A stretch of DNA of 64,000 nt from CBDATW01 sp965214965 (GTDB lineage Bacteria; Bacillota_I; Bacilli_A; CBDATW01), in assembly GCA_965214965.1 (NCBI GenBank), contig OZ244030.1:186001-250000 (forward strand), given 5' to 3'. The notes under the pieces were generated by a model. That model searched no databases. It saw only the letters and a program-made list of their open reading frames with translations, and was not told the DNA's origin. Below are positions 1 through 8,436 of this stretch, one piece after another (the first letter of the stretch is position 1; every line of letters begins with the position of its first letter). Made by a program: the position numbers and the translations under genes.

Positions 1-294
1 GTAGATAATTTAGAATCTACTAAAGAAAAAATAAAATCATCTGCACCAACTAAATTTGAACAAGAACCAGATGAAATTGTTTCAAAAATAGCACCAATGT
101 TTATGGTTTATTCGCTATATGCAAAAGTGCAAGAAGCAAAATTAATAGAACAGGCATCAAGAAGATTAGCAATGGAAGCCGCTACCAAAAATGCCAAAGA
201 ATTATTAGACGATTTGAAAATACAATATAACCAAAAACGTCAAGCAAACATTACTCAAGAAATTTCAGAGATCATTGCCGGATCTAATTCATAG
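1..294 (+). CDS. atpG: ATP synthase F1 gamma subunit, 3' part
   Basis: The window opens inside this gene; 97 codons plus stop are visible, open from base 1 in frame 1. The C-terminal residues RQANITQEISEIIAGSNS are the conserved C-terminal helix of the gamma subunit, the central rotor shaft that turns inside the alpha3beta3 hexamer and couples proton flow to ATP synthesis or hydrolysis. atpD follows after 9 bases and atpC after that, which is the usual gamma-beta-epsilon order of F-type ATPase operons. The 5' end lies outside the window, so length and start cannot be judged. Confidence 0.93.
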   Translation, partial: VDNLESTKEKIKSSAPTKFEQEPDEIVSKIAPMFMVYSLYAKVQEAKLIEQASRRLAMEAATKNAKELLDDLKIQYNQKRQANITQEISEIIAGSNS

Positions 295-303
295 GAGAAA
301 AAA

Positions 304-1674
304 ATGAAAAATATAGGGATTATTTCACAAATTAAAGGACCAGTTGTCGACATTAAGTTTTCATCTAGCAAACTTCCCGAACTTTATAATGCTATCGTTA
401 TTCAAAATGATAAAGAAAAAGTTACAGTTGAGGTTGCTCAACATATCGGGGATGATACCGTTAGATGTATTGCTATGTCTGCAACTGAAGGTCTAAAAAG
501 AGGATTAGAAGCACACGATACTGGTGCAGCAATTTCTGTTCCTGTTGGTGATGCAACACTTGGACGTATGTTTAACGTTCTTGGAGAGCCAATTGATGAA
601 AAACCAGCTCCAAAAGCTAAAACAGAACCAATCCACAGGCCAGCACCTTCGTTTACAGATCAATCATCAATAGCAGAAATTTTAGAAACAGGAATCAAAG
701 TTATTGATCTGCTTTGTCCATATGCTAAAGGTGGTAAAATTGGTCTATTTGGTGGAGCTGGTGTTGGTAAAACAGTTCTTATCCAAGAACTTATTAATAA
801 CATTGCTAAAGAGCACGGTGGTGTTTCTGTTTTCGCTGGTGTTGGGGAACGTTCAAGGGAAGGTAACGACCTTTACTACGAAATGATGGAAGCCAATGTT
901 TTAGATAAAACAACACTAGTCTTTGGACAAATGAACGAACCACCTGGAGCTAGAATGAGAGTTGCACTTTCAGCTTTAACTATGGCTGAGCAATTCAGGG
1001 ACAAACAAAACCAAGATGTTCTTCTATTTGTTGACAACATCTTTAGATTTTCTCAAGCTGGCTCTGAAGTTTCAGCCTTACTAGGTCGTATGCCATCAGC
1101 TGTTGGATACCAACCAACACTAGCTACAGAAATGGGTACTCTTCAAGAAAGAATTACTTCAACATCAGCTGGCTCAATTACTTCAGTACAAGCTGTTTAT
1201 GTTCCAGCAGATGACTTGACTGACCCAGCTCCTGCAACTACATTCACTCACCTTGATGCCAAAACAGTTCTATCAAGACAAATTGCTTCACTAGGTATTT
1301 ATCCAGCAATTGACCCCCTTGATTCATCATCAAGAATGCTTGACCCACAAGTTGTTGGTAAAGAGCACTATGAAACAGCTACAAAAGTTGTTGAGATTTT
1401 GCAAAGATTCAAAGAGCTACAAGATATCATTGCTATTTTAGGTATGGATGAATTATCAGAAGAAGACAAAAAAATAGTTGCTAGAGCCAGAAGAATTAGA
1501 AACTTCCTTTCACAACCATTCCATGTTGCTGAAAAATTTTCTGGAAAAGAAGGAAAATTTGTCCCTCTTAAAGAAACAATCCAAGGGTTTAAAGAAATTT
1601 TGGATGGTAAACACGATACTGTTGCTGAAAGCAAATTCCTATATGTTGGTTCAATTAACGAACTAAAGGTATAA
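304..1674 (+). CDS. atpD: ATP synthase F1 beta subunit
   Basis: 456 aa, a normal length for the catalytic beta subunit, which binds and interconverts ADP/ATP at the membrane-attached F1 head. Visible motifs are the Walker A loop GGAGVGKT (about residues 150-157), the catalytic GERSREG segment, the Walker B-type LLFVDNIFRF, and the family signature PAIDPLDSSS (about 334-343). The start is fixed by the Shine-Dalgarno AGGAG 8 bases upstream. It sits 9 bases after atpG and 3 bases before atpC. Unlike most genes here it contains no TGA codon. Its codon use favours more C-ending codons than neighbours, as expected for a highly expressed gene. Confidence 0.98.
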   Translation: MKNIGIISQIKGPVVDIKFSSSKLPELYNAIVIQNDKEKVTVEVAQHIGDDTVRCIAMSATEGLKRGLEAHDTGAAISVPVGDATLGRMFNVLGEPIDEKPAPKAKTEPIHRPAPSFTDQSSIAEILETGIKVIDLLCPYAKGGKIGLFGGAGVGKTVLIQELINNIAKEHGGVSVFAGVGERSREGNDLYYEMMEANVLDKTTLVFGQMNEPPGARMRVALSALTMAEQFRDKQNQDVLLFVDNIFRFSQAGSEVSALLGRMPSAVGYQPTLATEMGTLQERITSTSAGSITSVQAVYVPADDLTDPAPATTFTHLDAKTVLSRQIASLGIYPAIDPLDSSSRMLDPQVVGKEHYETATKVVEILQRFKELQDIIAILGMDELSEEDKKIVARARRIRNFLSQPFHVAEKFSGKEGKFVPLKETIQGFKEILDGKHDTVAESKFLYVGSINELKV

Positions 1675-1677
1675 GAT

Positions 1678-2073
1678 ATGAATTTATTAAAAATAAAAAT
1701 TTTAACACCTAACGGTATTTATTTAGAAGATGATATTTATCGTTTAGATGTTAGAACACAATCAGGTAACATGGGTATTTTACATAATCACTCACCGCTA
1801 GTATCTAGTTTAGATATTGCAAAAATGCAAATTATAACTAAGGATCAAAAACCAAAAATATATGCACTTCATGGTGGATTACTTAATGTAATTGGTAAAG
1901 AAGCCATCATTATTACAAGTGCAATCGAATCCCAAGAAGCAATTGATAAAAAAAGAGCACAAATTGCCAAAGATAATGCAGAAAAAATTATTACAAAGAC
2001 AAGTAAAGAGGACAGAAACTACCTTTCTGCAGAACTTGCTTTAAAAAGGGCTATTACAAGATTAAAATTATAA
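1678..2073 (+). CDS. atpC: ATP synthase F1 epsilon subunit
   Basis: 131 aa. Epsilon sits at the foot of the gamma shaft and links rotor and catalytic head, and can inhibit ATP hydrolysis. The N-terminal beta-sandwich is recognisable (LKIKILTPNGIYLEDDI, then GNMGILHNHSPLVSSLDIA, compare the family pattern G.mGiLp.HapLlt.l), followed by a helical C-terminal part (about 85-131) rich in Lys and Ala. It starts 3 bases after the atpD stop, so translation is probably coupled. It is the last gene of the ATPase operon; a new promoter follows at 2092. Confidence 0.95.
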   Translation: MNLLKIKILTPNGIYLEDDIYRLDVRTQSGNMGILHNHSPLVSSLDIAKMQIITKDQKPKIYALHGGLLNVIGKEAIIITSAIESQEAIDKKRAQIAKDNAEKIITKTSKEDRNYLSAELALKRAITRLKL

Positions 2074-2091
2074 CTATTTAAATATTTACTA

Positions 2092-2097
2092 TATAAT
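2092..2097 (+). promoter_or_regulatory. -10 box (TATAAT) of the first lipoprotein operon
   Basis: A consensus TATAAT lies in the atpC-lipoprotein gap, 32 bases before the ATG at 2130, with an AAGGAG Shine-Dalgarno downstream. No clear -35 is seen. It would start a transcript covering the lipoprotein pair. Confidence 0.6.
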
Positions 2098-2129
2098 TAA
2101 GGTAGTTGAAAAATAAGGAGCAGTTTTAA

Positions 2130-3572
2130 ATGAAAAAACTATTAATGATATTATTAACATCTACTACTATTGCTGCATGCGGGGCTAAACAAGAAGAATC
2201 TACTGAAAAAACAAATTCTAAATCTGATCCAAAAACTATGTTTATTAAACATCCAATAAATAGAGTTGGATATATTACTGAATTAAATAAAGAATTAAAT
2301 GATAACTACTACAGAGCAACTATTGAGGATCTAAAAGAAGAGTATAATTATAGAATGGATGGAACAGCTGATGCAGCATACCGTCTAAAATACTCAACAA
2401 CAAGAGTTTACTCTGTTGATGGACCAGATGAATTAAAAAAATCATTTGAAAGGCTAAATGAAAACAATGTTGGCCTAACAATTGTTGAAAACAAAGAATT
2501 CCTTAATAAACTATTAAATGCTAAAAGTGGTAAAACTGAAATTAACATTTGAAAAGAAGTGATGGAAAATAATATCTATGGTGGTTACATGGCTATGATT
2601 GGTAAAGATTCTCAATATTACTTAACAAATGAAGGCAAAGTAGGAATGGGGAAAAATAAATGAGAATGAAAATCTGATAAAATCGCTACTTTTGAGTTTT
2701 CAGAAATAGTTTCTGCATATTACATGGGTTATATAACACAATACACATTTGGATTAGATTCTGATGGTCAAAAGAAAACAGTTGGCTACATTTTAGGATC
2801 AACATATCAATCGTCAACTGATAGACCAGAAAATATTAAAAAAGCTCTAGCGTTTAGACAAGGTGTTTTAGATGCTGTAACAGAAAAACAAACAGGAGAA
2901 GCTACTTTTGCTTCTAAAACAGAAACTTCAGATGATCCAGAAGAACATACACTTGTTTGAAGAATGACAGATTTAGAATCAGTTATTCCAAAACTAGTTA
3001 AATCATCTAATTATAAAGACAAAGATCATTCACTTACATACTTTGCAGGTGCATCATCAGAGTATAATGAAATCATTGCATCATTTTTAATGGAACAAGA
3101 AGTTAAAAACTCTCAAGGGCACAAACTAATTGGTGAAAAAGCTTCAACAACAGCAGGTGATATGTTTGAATCATCAATTGATACAAACTACATGGAAGCT
3201 ACTACTACAAATGATGAAGGTGAAGAAAATCACATAAAAAATAAATCAGTTACTGGTAGGGTTTCTATGTTTTATAACAAAGATAAAAAAGCTTATAGAA
3301 ATGATGAATATAACATAGAACTTGCAAATACATATGCAGTTAAAGAACTTTTAAAATCTGTGTTTAAAGATGATAATTTAGCAACATATTTTGGAAAACA
3401 CACATATGTAGGGACATTCCCATTAGTTTACAAACCAGGTGAAAACCAAGTTCCAAGTGATGCTCAACCAGCCAAAACAATTACAGAAGAACTAAAACTT
3501 GAATTAATTGAAAAAAGAATTACAGAAGAACAATTCAAAACAAAATCAGATTTTCTTGGTTGAAGCGAATAA
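2130..3572 (+). CDS. Surface lipoprotein, BMP-like family, paralogue 1
   Basis: 480 aa with TGA as Trp (read at 2550, 2661, 2667, 2958 and 3561 among others). The first 17 residues form a lipoprotein signal, MKKLLMILLTSTTIAAC, with Cys17 as the predicted lipidation site, so the protein should be anchored outside the membrane. A short Lys/Glu/Ser linker follows. The body has VGYITELNKEL near the N-terminus, VGYILGSTYQS and ALAFRQGVLDAV in the middle, and YFGKHTYVGTFP near the C-terminus. These match, in order, blocks in the lipoprotein at 3591 and, more distantly, the six lipoproteins after 45.6 kb. The block pattern resembles BMP/PnrA substrate-binding lipoproteins; that is my inference and no ligand can be assigned. 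The next gene starts 18 bases on, so the two are probably cotranscribed. Confidence 0.85.
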
Positions 3573-3590
3573 TAAAGGAGAAATATTAAC

Positions 3591-5126
3591 ATGAAAAAAC
3601 TATTTACAATTTTACTATCTTCTTCTTTATTAGCATCATGTGCTAAAAAAGAAGCAACAACAAAAACAGAAGCAACAGCAAAAACAGAAACAAAAACTGA
3701 TGGCAAAGTTATCAAAGCTTCAGATAAATTTATGATTTTTGGTGAACCAGAAAAATTTGCCTATGCAACACAATATGGTTCATTAGAAGAATCTTCTCCA
3801 GAAACAAACCTAATAGCTAGACAACTATACAAATCAGCTATTAGATATAACTATACACTTCCAGGATGACCAGAAACATCTGAAGGTATTGATGCTGCAG
3901 AAGTATTTACAAATACTACAGCACAAAACTACTATAACGTTAAATGAACATTAGGTGATAATAGCAAAAAATCTGATGAAGTAGCAGCAAAAATTCTTGA
4001 AAGATGAGAAGCTGGCGGAATTAATGTTGGATTTATCCAAACTAATCCAGAAACAAAAGAAGAAATTATTAACGGGCAAAAACTTCAAGACGCTATTAAA
4101 AATAAAGTATATACTGGTAAACTGGTACTTACTGGAAAAAACACAAAACATGTTGATTTATATGGTGACAACAAAGGCGGTGCATGATCTGATTATTCAA
4201 ATGTAGCCACATTTGAATTCTCACAAATTATTACTGCATTTAACGCAGGTTATTTAACTCAAACTCAATTTGGTAGATTTAAAAATTCTGAAGGCAACTG
4301 AGAAAAAAGAACAGTTGGATACATTGTTGCTGCTCAGAAAAAAGATGGTAAAAAATGAAATGTTCTTCAAATGAAGAAAGCTAATGCATTTAGAAAAGGT
4401 GTTTTAGCTGCCGTTAATGAACAAAAAACAGGAGAAGCAAAATTTGTCAAAAAAGAAAGCGCATCTGATAATTCTTCAGAAAAAACACTAATGTTTGAAT
4501 CAACAGATATTACAAAATATTTCAGTGTTCTTAAAAAAGAAAAGGATTACACAGAAAATGATCACTCATTTGTATACTATGCAGGCGCAGATGCAGAAAT
4601 TAATGATTTAGTTGCTACTGAACTTTTAAATTCAGAAGTTTCAAATAAATATGGACATAAAATGGTTATTGAAACAGCAGGTGCTGACGACTCAGATAAT
4701 ATTAGATCATTTGGCGAAGGTGAAAGTGCTGCGTGATCAAAAGGAAATGGAAATAAACAATCTGTTTCAGGTCGTGTATTCATGGCTGTAAAACCATGAA
4801 TAAATGCTAAAACTGCATCATCATCATCAAGTGATCCAGAAGCTATTGACACAACATGATTAACAGCTGAAAAAGCAGCAAACTTATATGCAGTTGAAGC
4901 AGTTATTTCATCTCTATATGGAGAAAACCAAGGAAAAATTGATTACTTTGGTAAGCATACATACATTGGATCATTTCCAGAATTTTCAAGAGTAGGGACA
5001 CACGATATTAATGATAAAGCTCATAAAATTGATGATGATCTACTTGATAAAGTTAGACACACACTATATCTAAAAAATGAGGATATTTCAAAAATTACTG
5101 ATGAATTTTTAGGATCAGGAATATAA
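3591..5126 (+). CDS. Surface lipoprotein, BMP-like family, paralogue 2
   Basis: 511 aa with several TGA(Trp) codons. Lipobox MKKLFTILLSSSLLASC gives Cys17 as lipidation site, followed by a Lys/Thr/Glu-rich linker (TKTEATAKTETKT). It is a clear paralogue of the preceding gene: FVYYAGADAEINDLVATELL against LTYFAGASSEYNEIIASFLM, and YFGKHTYIGSFPEF against YFGKHTYVGTFPLV. AGGAG lies 9 bases before the ATG. The last about 70 bases of this gene recur, degraded, at 6348-6421 because its 3' end was part of a tandem duplication. Function unknown beyond a likely surface substrate-binding-like protein. Confidence 0.85.
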
Positions 5127-5156
5127 AAAGTATTGCCCTTCAAAGGGTTTTATTAT

Positions 5157-5246
5157 GGAGAAGTACTCAAGTGGTTAAGAGGCCACCTTGCTAAGGTGTT
5201 AGGCCGGCATATCGGTGCGAGGGTTCGAATCCCTTCTTCTCCGCCA
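5157..5246 (+). tRNA. tRNA-Ser (GCT)
   Basis: 90 nt with encoded CCA. Acceptor stem GGAGAAG pairs with CTTCTCC; the anticodon loop is TTGCTAA with anticodon GCT (Ser AGC/AGT); there is a long variable arm as in class II tRNAs, a T-arm GAGGGTTCGAATCCC and discriminator G. It lies 30 bases after the lipoprotein stop and is followed by a strong terminator hairpin. A degraded copy is at 6452-6543, so this is the functional one of the pair. Confidence 0.95.
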
Positions 5247-5255
5247 TTAAAATTT

Positions 5256-5277
5256 AAAACCAGCATTGCTGGTTTTT
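5256..5277 (+). terminator. Intrinsic terminator after tRNA-Ser
   Basis: AAAACCAGC, loop ATT, GCTGGTTTT, then a T run. The stem is perfect. It also lies directly upstream of the start of the next gene. Confidence 0.8.
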
Positions 5278-5295
5278 ATATGATAAAATCATAAT

Positions 5296-5856
5296 GTGAA
5301 AACAAATTATAAAAACAAAACAATATTAAAACTAGCAATATTACTTGCATTAATAGTATTGGGAAGTTACATTACTAAAGGCCCGGGAAAAATGGGAATA
5401 TTTTACTTTGCTCCGGTTATATTAATTTTAGCTTCAATCATATTAAGTCCACTTCAAGGATTTATTTTTGGTTTTATTGCATCAATTGTTTCATTTTTAA
5501 TTGGTTTAAAGGAATTTATTAACTTATGACAATTTTTATTCGAATATCCTTTAAGAGTTGGTGTAACAATTGCAATTGGATCATTTTTATGAAGATTTTG
5601 TTCAAAAAGAAATTGACTTTATTTTCCAAAAATATTAATTTTATCCTTTACAGTAATTTTAACGCAATGGTTTTTTATGCTAATGGGCATCATTTGCTTC
5701 AGAGAACTTCACCTTGATAAATTTATTTGTGCATGAATAGATTGAAGGATGCTTTTATATATGATTATGTTTCATCTTCATATCTTTTCTTTTATTTGAG
5801 CAGCAAATATAGTCATTGCATGTTTTTTAGCAAAAATATTTGATGTCAACCCTTAA
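5296..5856 (+). CDS. Small polytopic membrane protein, ECF-transporter S-component-like (copy 1)
   Basis: 186 aa with TGA as Trp. I place the start at GTG 5296 because the ATG at 5294 runs into a stop after few codons and the GTG frame matches the paralogue at 6593. About five or six hydrophobic segments are visible (residues 10-27, 33-52, 55-69, 82-95, 107-125 and 150-175). The pattern of an N-terminal basic stretch, a Pro-containing second segment and the segment FLFEYPLRVGVTIAIGSF is typical of vitamin-binding S components of ECF transporters, with some resemblance to the thiamine type; the substrate is not assignable. No Shine-Dalgarno is present, and -10-like TATGAT/TAAAAT boxes lie only 6-17 bases upstream, suggesting an almost leaderless mRNA. 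It lies within duplicated copy 1. Confidence 0.65.
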
Positions 5857-5890
5857 TAAAAAACACAATCCCACTTCTGCACCATATTAT

Positions 5891-6354
5891 AAAATAATAA
5901 AAGAACATATATTTTTTATTGATTTATTGTTAGTTCCAAATAAATCATAAGTTTTGCTACATGAAGTTTTTATTTTGGCAAAATTTTAAAAAAATACACT
6001 AAACATGGCTATAACATCAGTTTTGTATAAATACTGTAGTCTAGGCTAAAATAGCACAAGTCATTGCATTAAATATATGTCATAGGATCATTAATCAAAT
6101 ATGTCGCTTTCAAGATCAAGCAAAAGAATAAAGAGTTATGAGTTCTTTTTTTAGCAGCGGCTAATCAATTGAATAAAAAAGATATTGAAAAAGTAAATTA
6201 AAAAAATTGTGCATAATAAATTGAAGTTACAATCTAATATAAAGGAGATTTAGAACAATTTTTTACAATTATTTGAATGATTTAAATTAGGTTTAGGATA
6301 TTCACGGAGCAAAAAATTTAGAAAATTTGTATAAAGGGGTAACTTTGTTAGATA
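5891..6354 (+). pseudogene. guaB pseudogene (IMP dehydrogenase remnant, copy 1)
   Basis: This stretch aligns to the intact guaB at 7312. Bases 5891-5975 match its 5' end (for example TTGTTAGTTCCAAATAAATC against TTGTTAGTACCAAATAAATC); 6036-6140 match the region around codons 50-88; after a deletion of roughly 0.57 kb, 6185-6354 match the 3' part (GTAAATTAAAAAAATTGTG and TATAAAGGAGATTTAGAA). In-frame stops and frameshifts are frequent (a TAA replaces the Glu codon of NKSE). It ends at TTAGATA 6348-6354, where guaB sequence switches to lipoprotein sequence: the duplication junction. Confidence 0.85.
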
Positions 6355-6421
6355 AATTCTATATCTAACAAATGAGGATATTTCAAAAGTTACTGATGAA
6401 TTTTTAGGACAAAGAATATAA
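6348..6421 (+). pseudogene. 3' remnant of the BMP-like lipoprotein gene (copy 2)
   Basis: About 70 bases matching the 3' end of the lipoprotein at 3591-5126 (bases 5053-5126). AATGAGGATATTTCAAAA is identical except for one base just downstream, and the run to the stop codon keeps the residues of ITDEFLG but ends differently (GQRI instead of GSGI). It has no upstream coding sequence and is a fragment carried by the tandem duplication. Confidence 0.85.
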
Positions 6422-6451
6422 AAGGTACTGAACTTCAAAGGGTTTTATTAT

Positions 6452-6543
6452 GAAGAAGTACTCAAGTGGTTAAGAGACCACCTTGCTCAGGTGTTAGGCG
6501 CCTTATCACTGCGAGGTTTCAATTCCCTTATAGCTCTCCGCCA
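6452..6543 (+). pseudogene. Decayed tRNA-Ser copy
   Basis: This matches the tRNA-Ser at 5157 over its 5' half (AAGTACTCAAGTGGTTAAGA is identical) but is broken elsewhere. The acceptor arms GAAGAAG and GCTCTCC no longer pair, the anticodon loop reads TTGCTCA, the variable arm is scrambled and the T-loop TTCGAAT has become TTTCAAT. It cannot fold as a tRNA. It is followed by the same terminator hairpin and the paralogous membrane gene, as in copy 1. Confidence 0.9.
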
Positions 6544-6552
6544 TTATCATAT

Positions 6553-6574
6553 AAAACCAGCCTTGCTGGTTTTT
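6553..6574 (+). terminator. Terminator hairpin, second copy
   Basis: AAAACCAGC, loop CTT, GCTGGTTTT and a T run. The stem is intact although the tRNA pseudogene it followed has decayed. It may persist because its T run and the following TATATGATAAAAT serve as promoter of the gene at 6593. Confidence 0.7.
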
Positions 6575-6592
6575 ATATGATAAAATAATAAT

Positions 6593-7168
6593 GTGAAAAC
6601 AAATTATAAAAACAAAACAATATCAAGGCTAGCAATATTACTTGCATTAATAGTATTGTTAGATTACGTTTCAAGAGTTTTACCATTTTTTAAAACGCCA
6701 AATGGAGGAACATTAAGTTTTGTTCCGACTATATTTATTTTAGTTGCCATCATAGCAAATCCGCTTCAAGGATTTATTTTTGGGTGTATTGCATCAATTT
6801 TTACGTTTTTCATTGGTTCACAATGATTTATAAACTTTTGACAATTTTTATTTGACTATCCTTTGGCAATTGGCGGAGCAATTGCAATTGGATCAACTGC
6901 ATGAAGACTTTGGTCAAAATGAAATTTACCTTATTTTGTAAAAGTAGCAATGCTATCCCTTAAAGTAACTTCAATTCAATTTATTTCTTATACAATTGCA
7001 TTTTATTTTTACATTTCTAAAGCAGGTATTGGATTAGAATCATTAACAGGAATAGAATTGTTTTTAAAAATTTTTAAATATAATATAGTTTATATGGGTC
7101 CAATTATAATTGGAAATACAATTTTAGCAACGCTAGTAATACCAAGAATTAAAAATATCATTGAATAA
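6593..7168 (+). CDS. Small polytopic membrane protein, ECF-transporter S-component-like (copy 2)
   Basis: 191 aa; TGA(Trp) is read at several sites. It is a paralogue of 5296-5856: the first 17 residues are nearly identical (MKTNYKNKTI then LAILLALIVL), as are NPLQGFIFG and the FLFDYPLAIGGAIAIGS segment, while the second half has diverged strongly (about 90 residues with little identity). The same GTG start inside ATGTG is used, again without a Shine-Dalgarno. Six hydrophobic segments are visible. The FDYPLA motif strengthens the resemblance to thiamine-type ECF S components, but this is inference. Both copies remain open, unlike the duplicated tRNA and guaB, so they may have taken different substrates. 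Confidence 0.65.
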
Positions 7169-7202
7169 AAATGGTGCAACCCCTTTTTTATTGCCATATT
7201 AT

Positions 7203-7251
7203 AAAAAATAGTAAAAAAATATAAAAAAATAGGTATTTTTTACTATTTTTT
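7203..7251 (+). terminator. Long A/T-only hairpin terminator before guaB
   Basis: An arm of AAAAAATAGTAAAAAA at 7203 pairs with TTTTTTACTATTTTTT ending at 7251, a stem of about 16-18 bp around a loop of about 12 bases. The T-rich 3' arm and the position 35 bases after a stop codon fit termination. The guaB Shine-Dalgarno (AAGGAG) follows at 7302-7307. Confidence 0.65.
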
Positions 7252-7311
7252 AGAAAAAAAACATATTTTTATATATTTTGTGTTAATATTAAGAAATAAT
7301 AAGGAGTAAAT

Positions 7312-8430
7312 ATGAGAAAAATAATAAAAGAAACATATACTTTTAATGATCTATTGTTAGTACCAAATAAATCAGAAGTTTTACCACACGAAGTTTCTAC
7401 TTTAACAAAACTTTCAAAAAATATAACGCTAAATATACCAATAATATCAGCTGGTATGGATACTGTAACAGAGGCTAAAATGGCCCAAGCTATGGCATTA
7501 AATGGAGGACTTGGAATTATTCATAAAAATATGTCAGTTTCAGAACAAGCAAAAGAAGTTAAAAAAGTTAAAACTAAAAAAGTTAACTATGAAAAATATC
7601 CAAATGCTGCATTAGACAAAAACAAATCGCTACTTTGTGGTGCAGCAGTAGGAGTTACTATTGATACAATGGAAAGAGTACATGCATTAGTGAAAGCAAA
7701 AGCAGATGTTATTGCATTAGATACAGCACATGGACATTCTAAAGGAGTTATGGAATATGTTGAAATGATTAAAACAGCATTTCCTAATATCACATTAATT
7801 GTAGGAAATGTTGTCACAGGTGAGGCAGTAAAAGATTTAGCCAAACTTGGTGCAGATATAATTAAAATAGGAGTTGGTCCAGGATCAATTTGTACAACAA
7901 GAATTATTGCAGGAGTAGGAGTTCCTCAAATGAGTGCGATTATGGAATGTGCAGAAGCTGCTAAAAAAGCCAATGTAACAATTATAGCAGATGGAGGAAT
8001 CAAACATTCTGGAGATATTGTTAAAGCATTAGCCGGAGGGGCTAATGCAGTTATGCTTGGTTCAGCATTGGCTGGAACAGAGCAATCTCCAGGTAAAACA
8101 ATAACTATTAATGGTATTTTAGTAAAAGAATATAGAGGTATGGGTTCTCTTGGAGCAATGACTGATGGTTCAAAAGATAGATATTTCCAAAGTAAATTAA
8201 AAAAATTTGTCGCGGAAGGAATTGAGGCTACAATCCAATATAAAGGAGATTTAGAAGAAGTTCTTTTCCAATTAGTTGGGGGACTTAAATCAGGCATGGG
8301 ATATAACGGAGCAAAAGATTTAGAACATTTGTATAAAGGGGCTAACTTTATTAGACAAACATCTGCAGGCTATGCAGAAATGCACCCTTCAATGAAATAT
8401 ATCAAAGATGCTCCCAATTATAAAAGGTAG
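7312..8430 (+). CDS. guaB: IMP dehydrogenase lacking the CBS (Bateman) domain
   Basis: 372 aa, against about 485 for usual bacterial enzymes. It oxidises IMP to XMP with NAD+, the first committed step to GMP. Visible are the N-terminal FNDLLLVPNKSEVLP, PIISAGMDTVTE, the catalytic loop GVGPGSICTTR (Cys194), ADGGIKHSGD, MLGSALAGT, and the flap segment YRGMGSLGAM. The missing part is the paired CBS regulatory domain that normally follows the MSVSEQAKEVKKVK segment; here residues about 90-107 form a short bridge (KKVNYEKYPNAALDKNK). The start is set by AAGGAG 5 bases upstream. guaA follows after 6 bases, so the two form a GMP operon. Confidence 0.95.
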   Translation: MRKIIKETYTFNDLLLVPNKSEVLPHEVSTLTKLSKNITLNIPIISAGMDTVTEAKMAQAMALNGGLGIIHKNMSVSEQAKEVKKVKTKKVNYEKYPNAALDKNKSLLCGAAVGVTIDTMERVHALVKAKADVIALDTAHGHSKGVMEYVEMIKTAFPNITLIVGNVVTGEAVKDLAKLGADIIKIGVGPGSICTTRIIAGVGVPQMSAIMECAEAAKKANVTIIADGGIKHSGDIVKALAGGANAVMLGSALAGTEQSPGKTITINGILVKEYRGMGSLGAMTDGSKDRYFQSKLKKFVAEGIEATIQYKGDLEEVLFQLVGGLKSGMGYNGAKDLEHLYKGANFIRQTSAGYAEMHPSMKYIKDAPNYKR

Positions 8431-8436
8431 TCCATA

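Noticed and set aside
2130..5126. Apparently broken lipoprotein genes, split into pieces by TGA.
   Set aside because: TGA is Trp here. Reading through gives full-length proteins that match each other, and the same is true for tuf, guaA and ileS.
5294..5330. ATG start for the membrane protein at 5294.
   Set aside because: In that frame the sequence meets a stop after about ten codons even with TGA as Trp; the GTG frame matches the paralogue.
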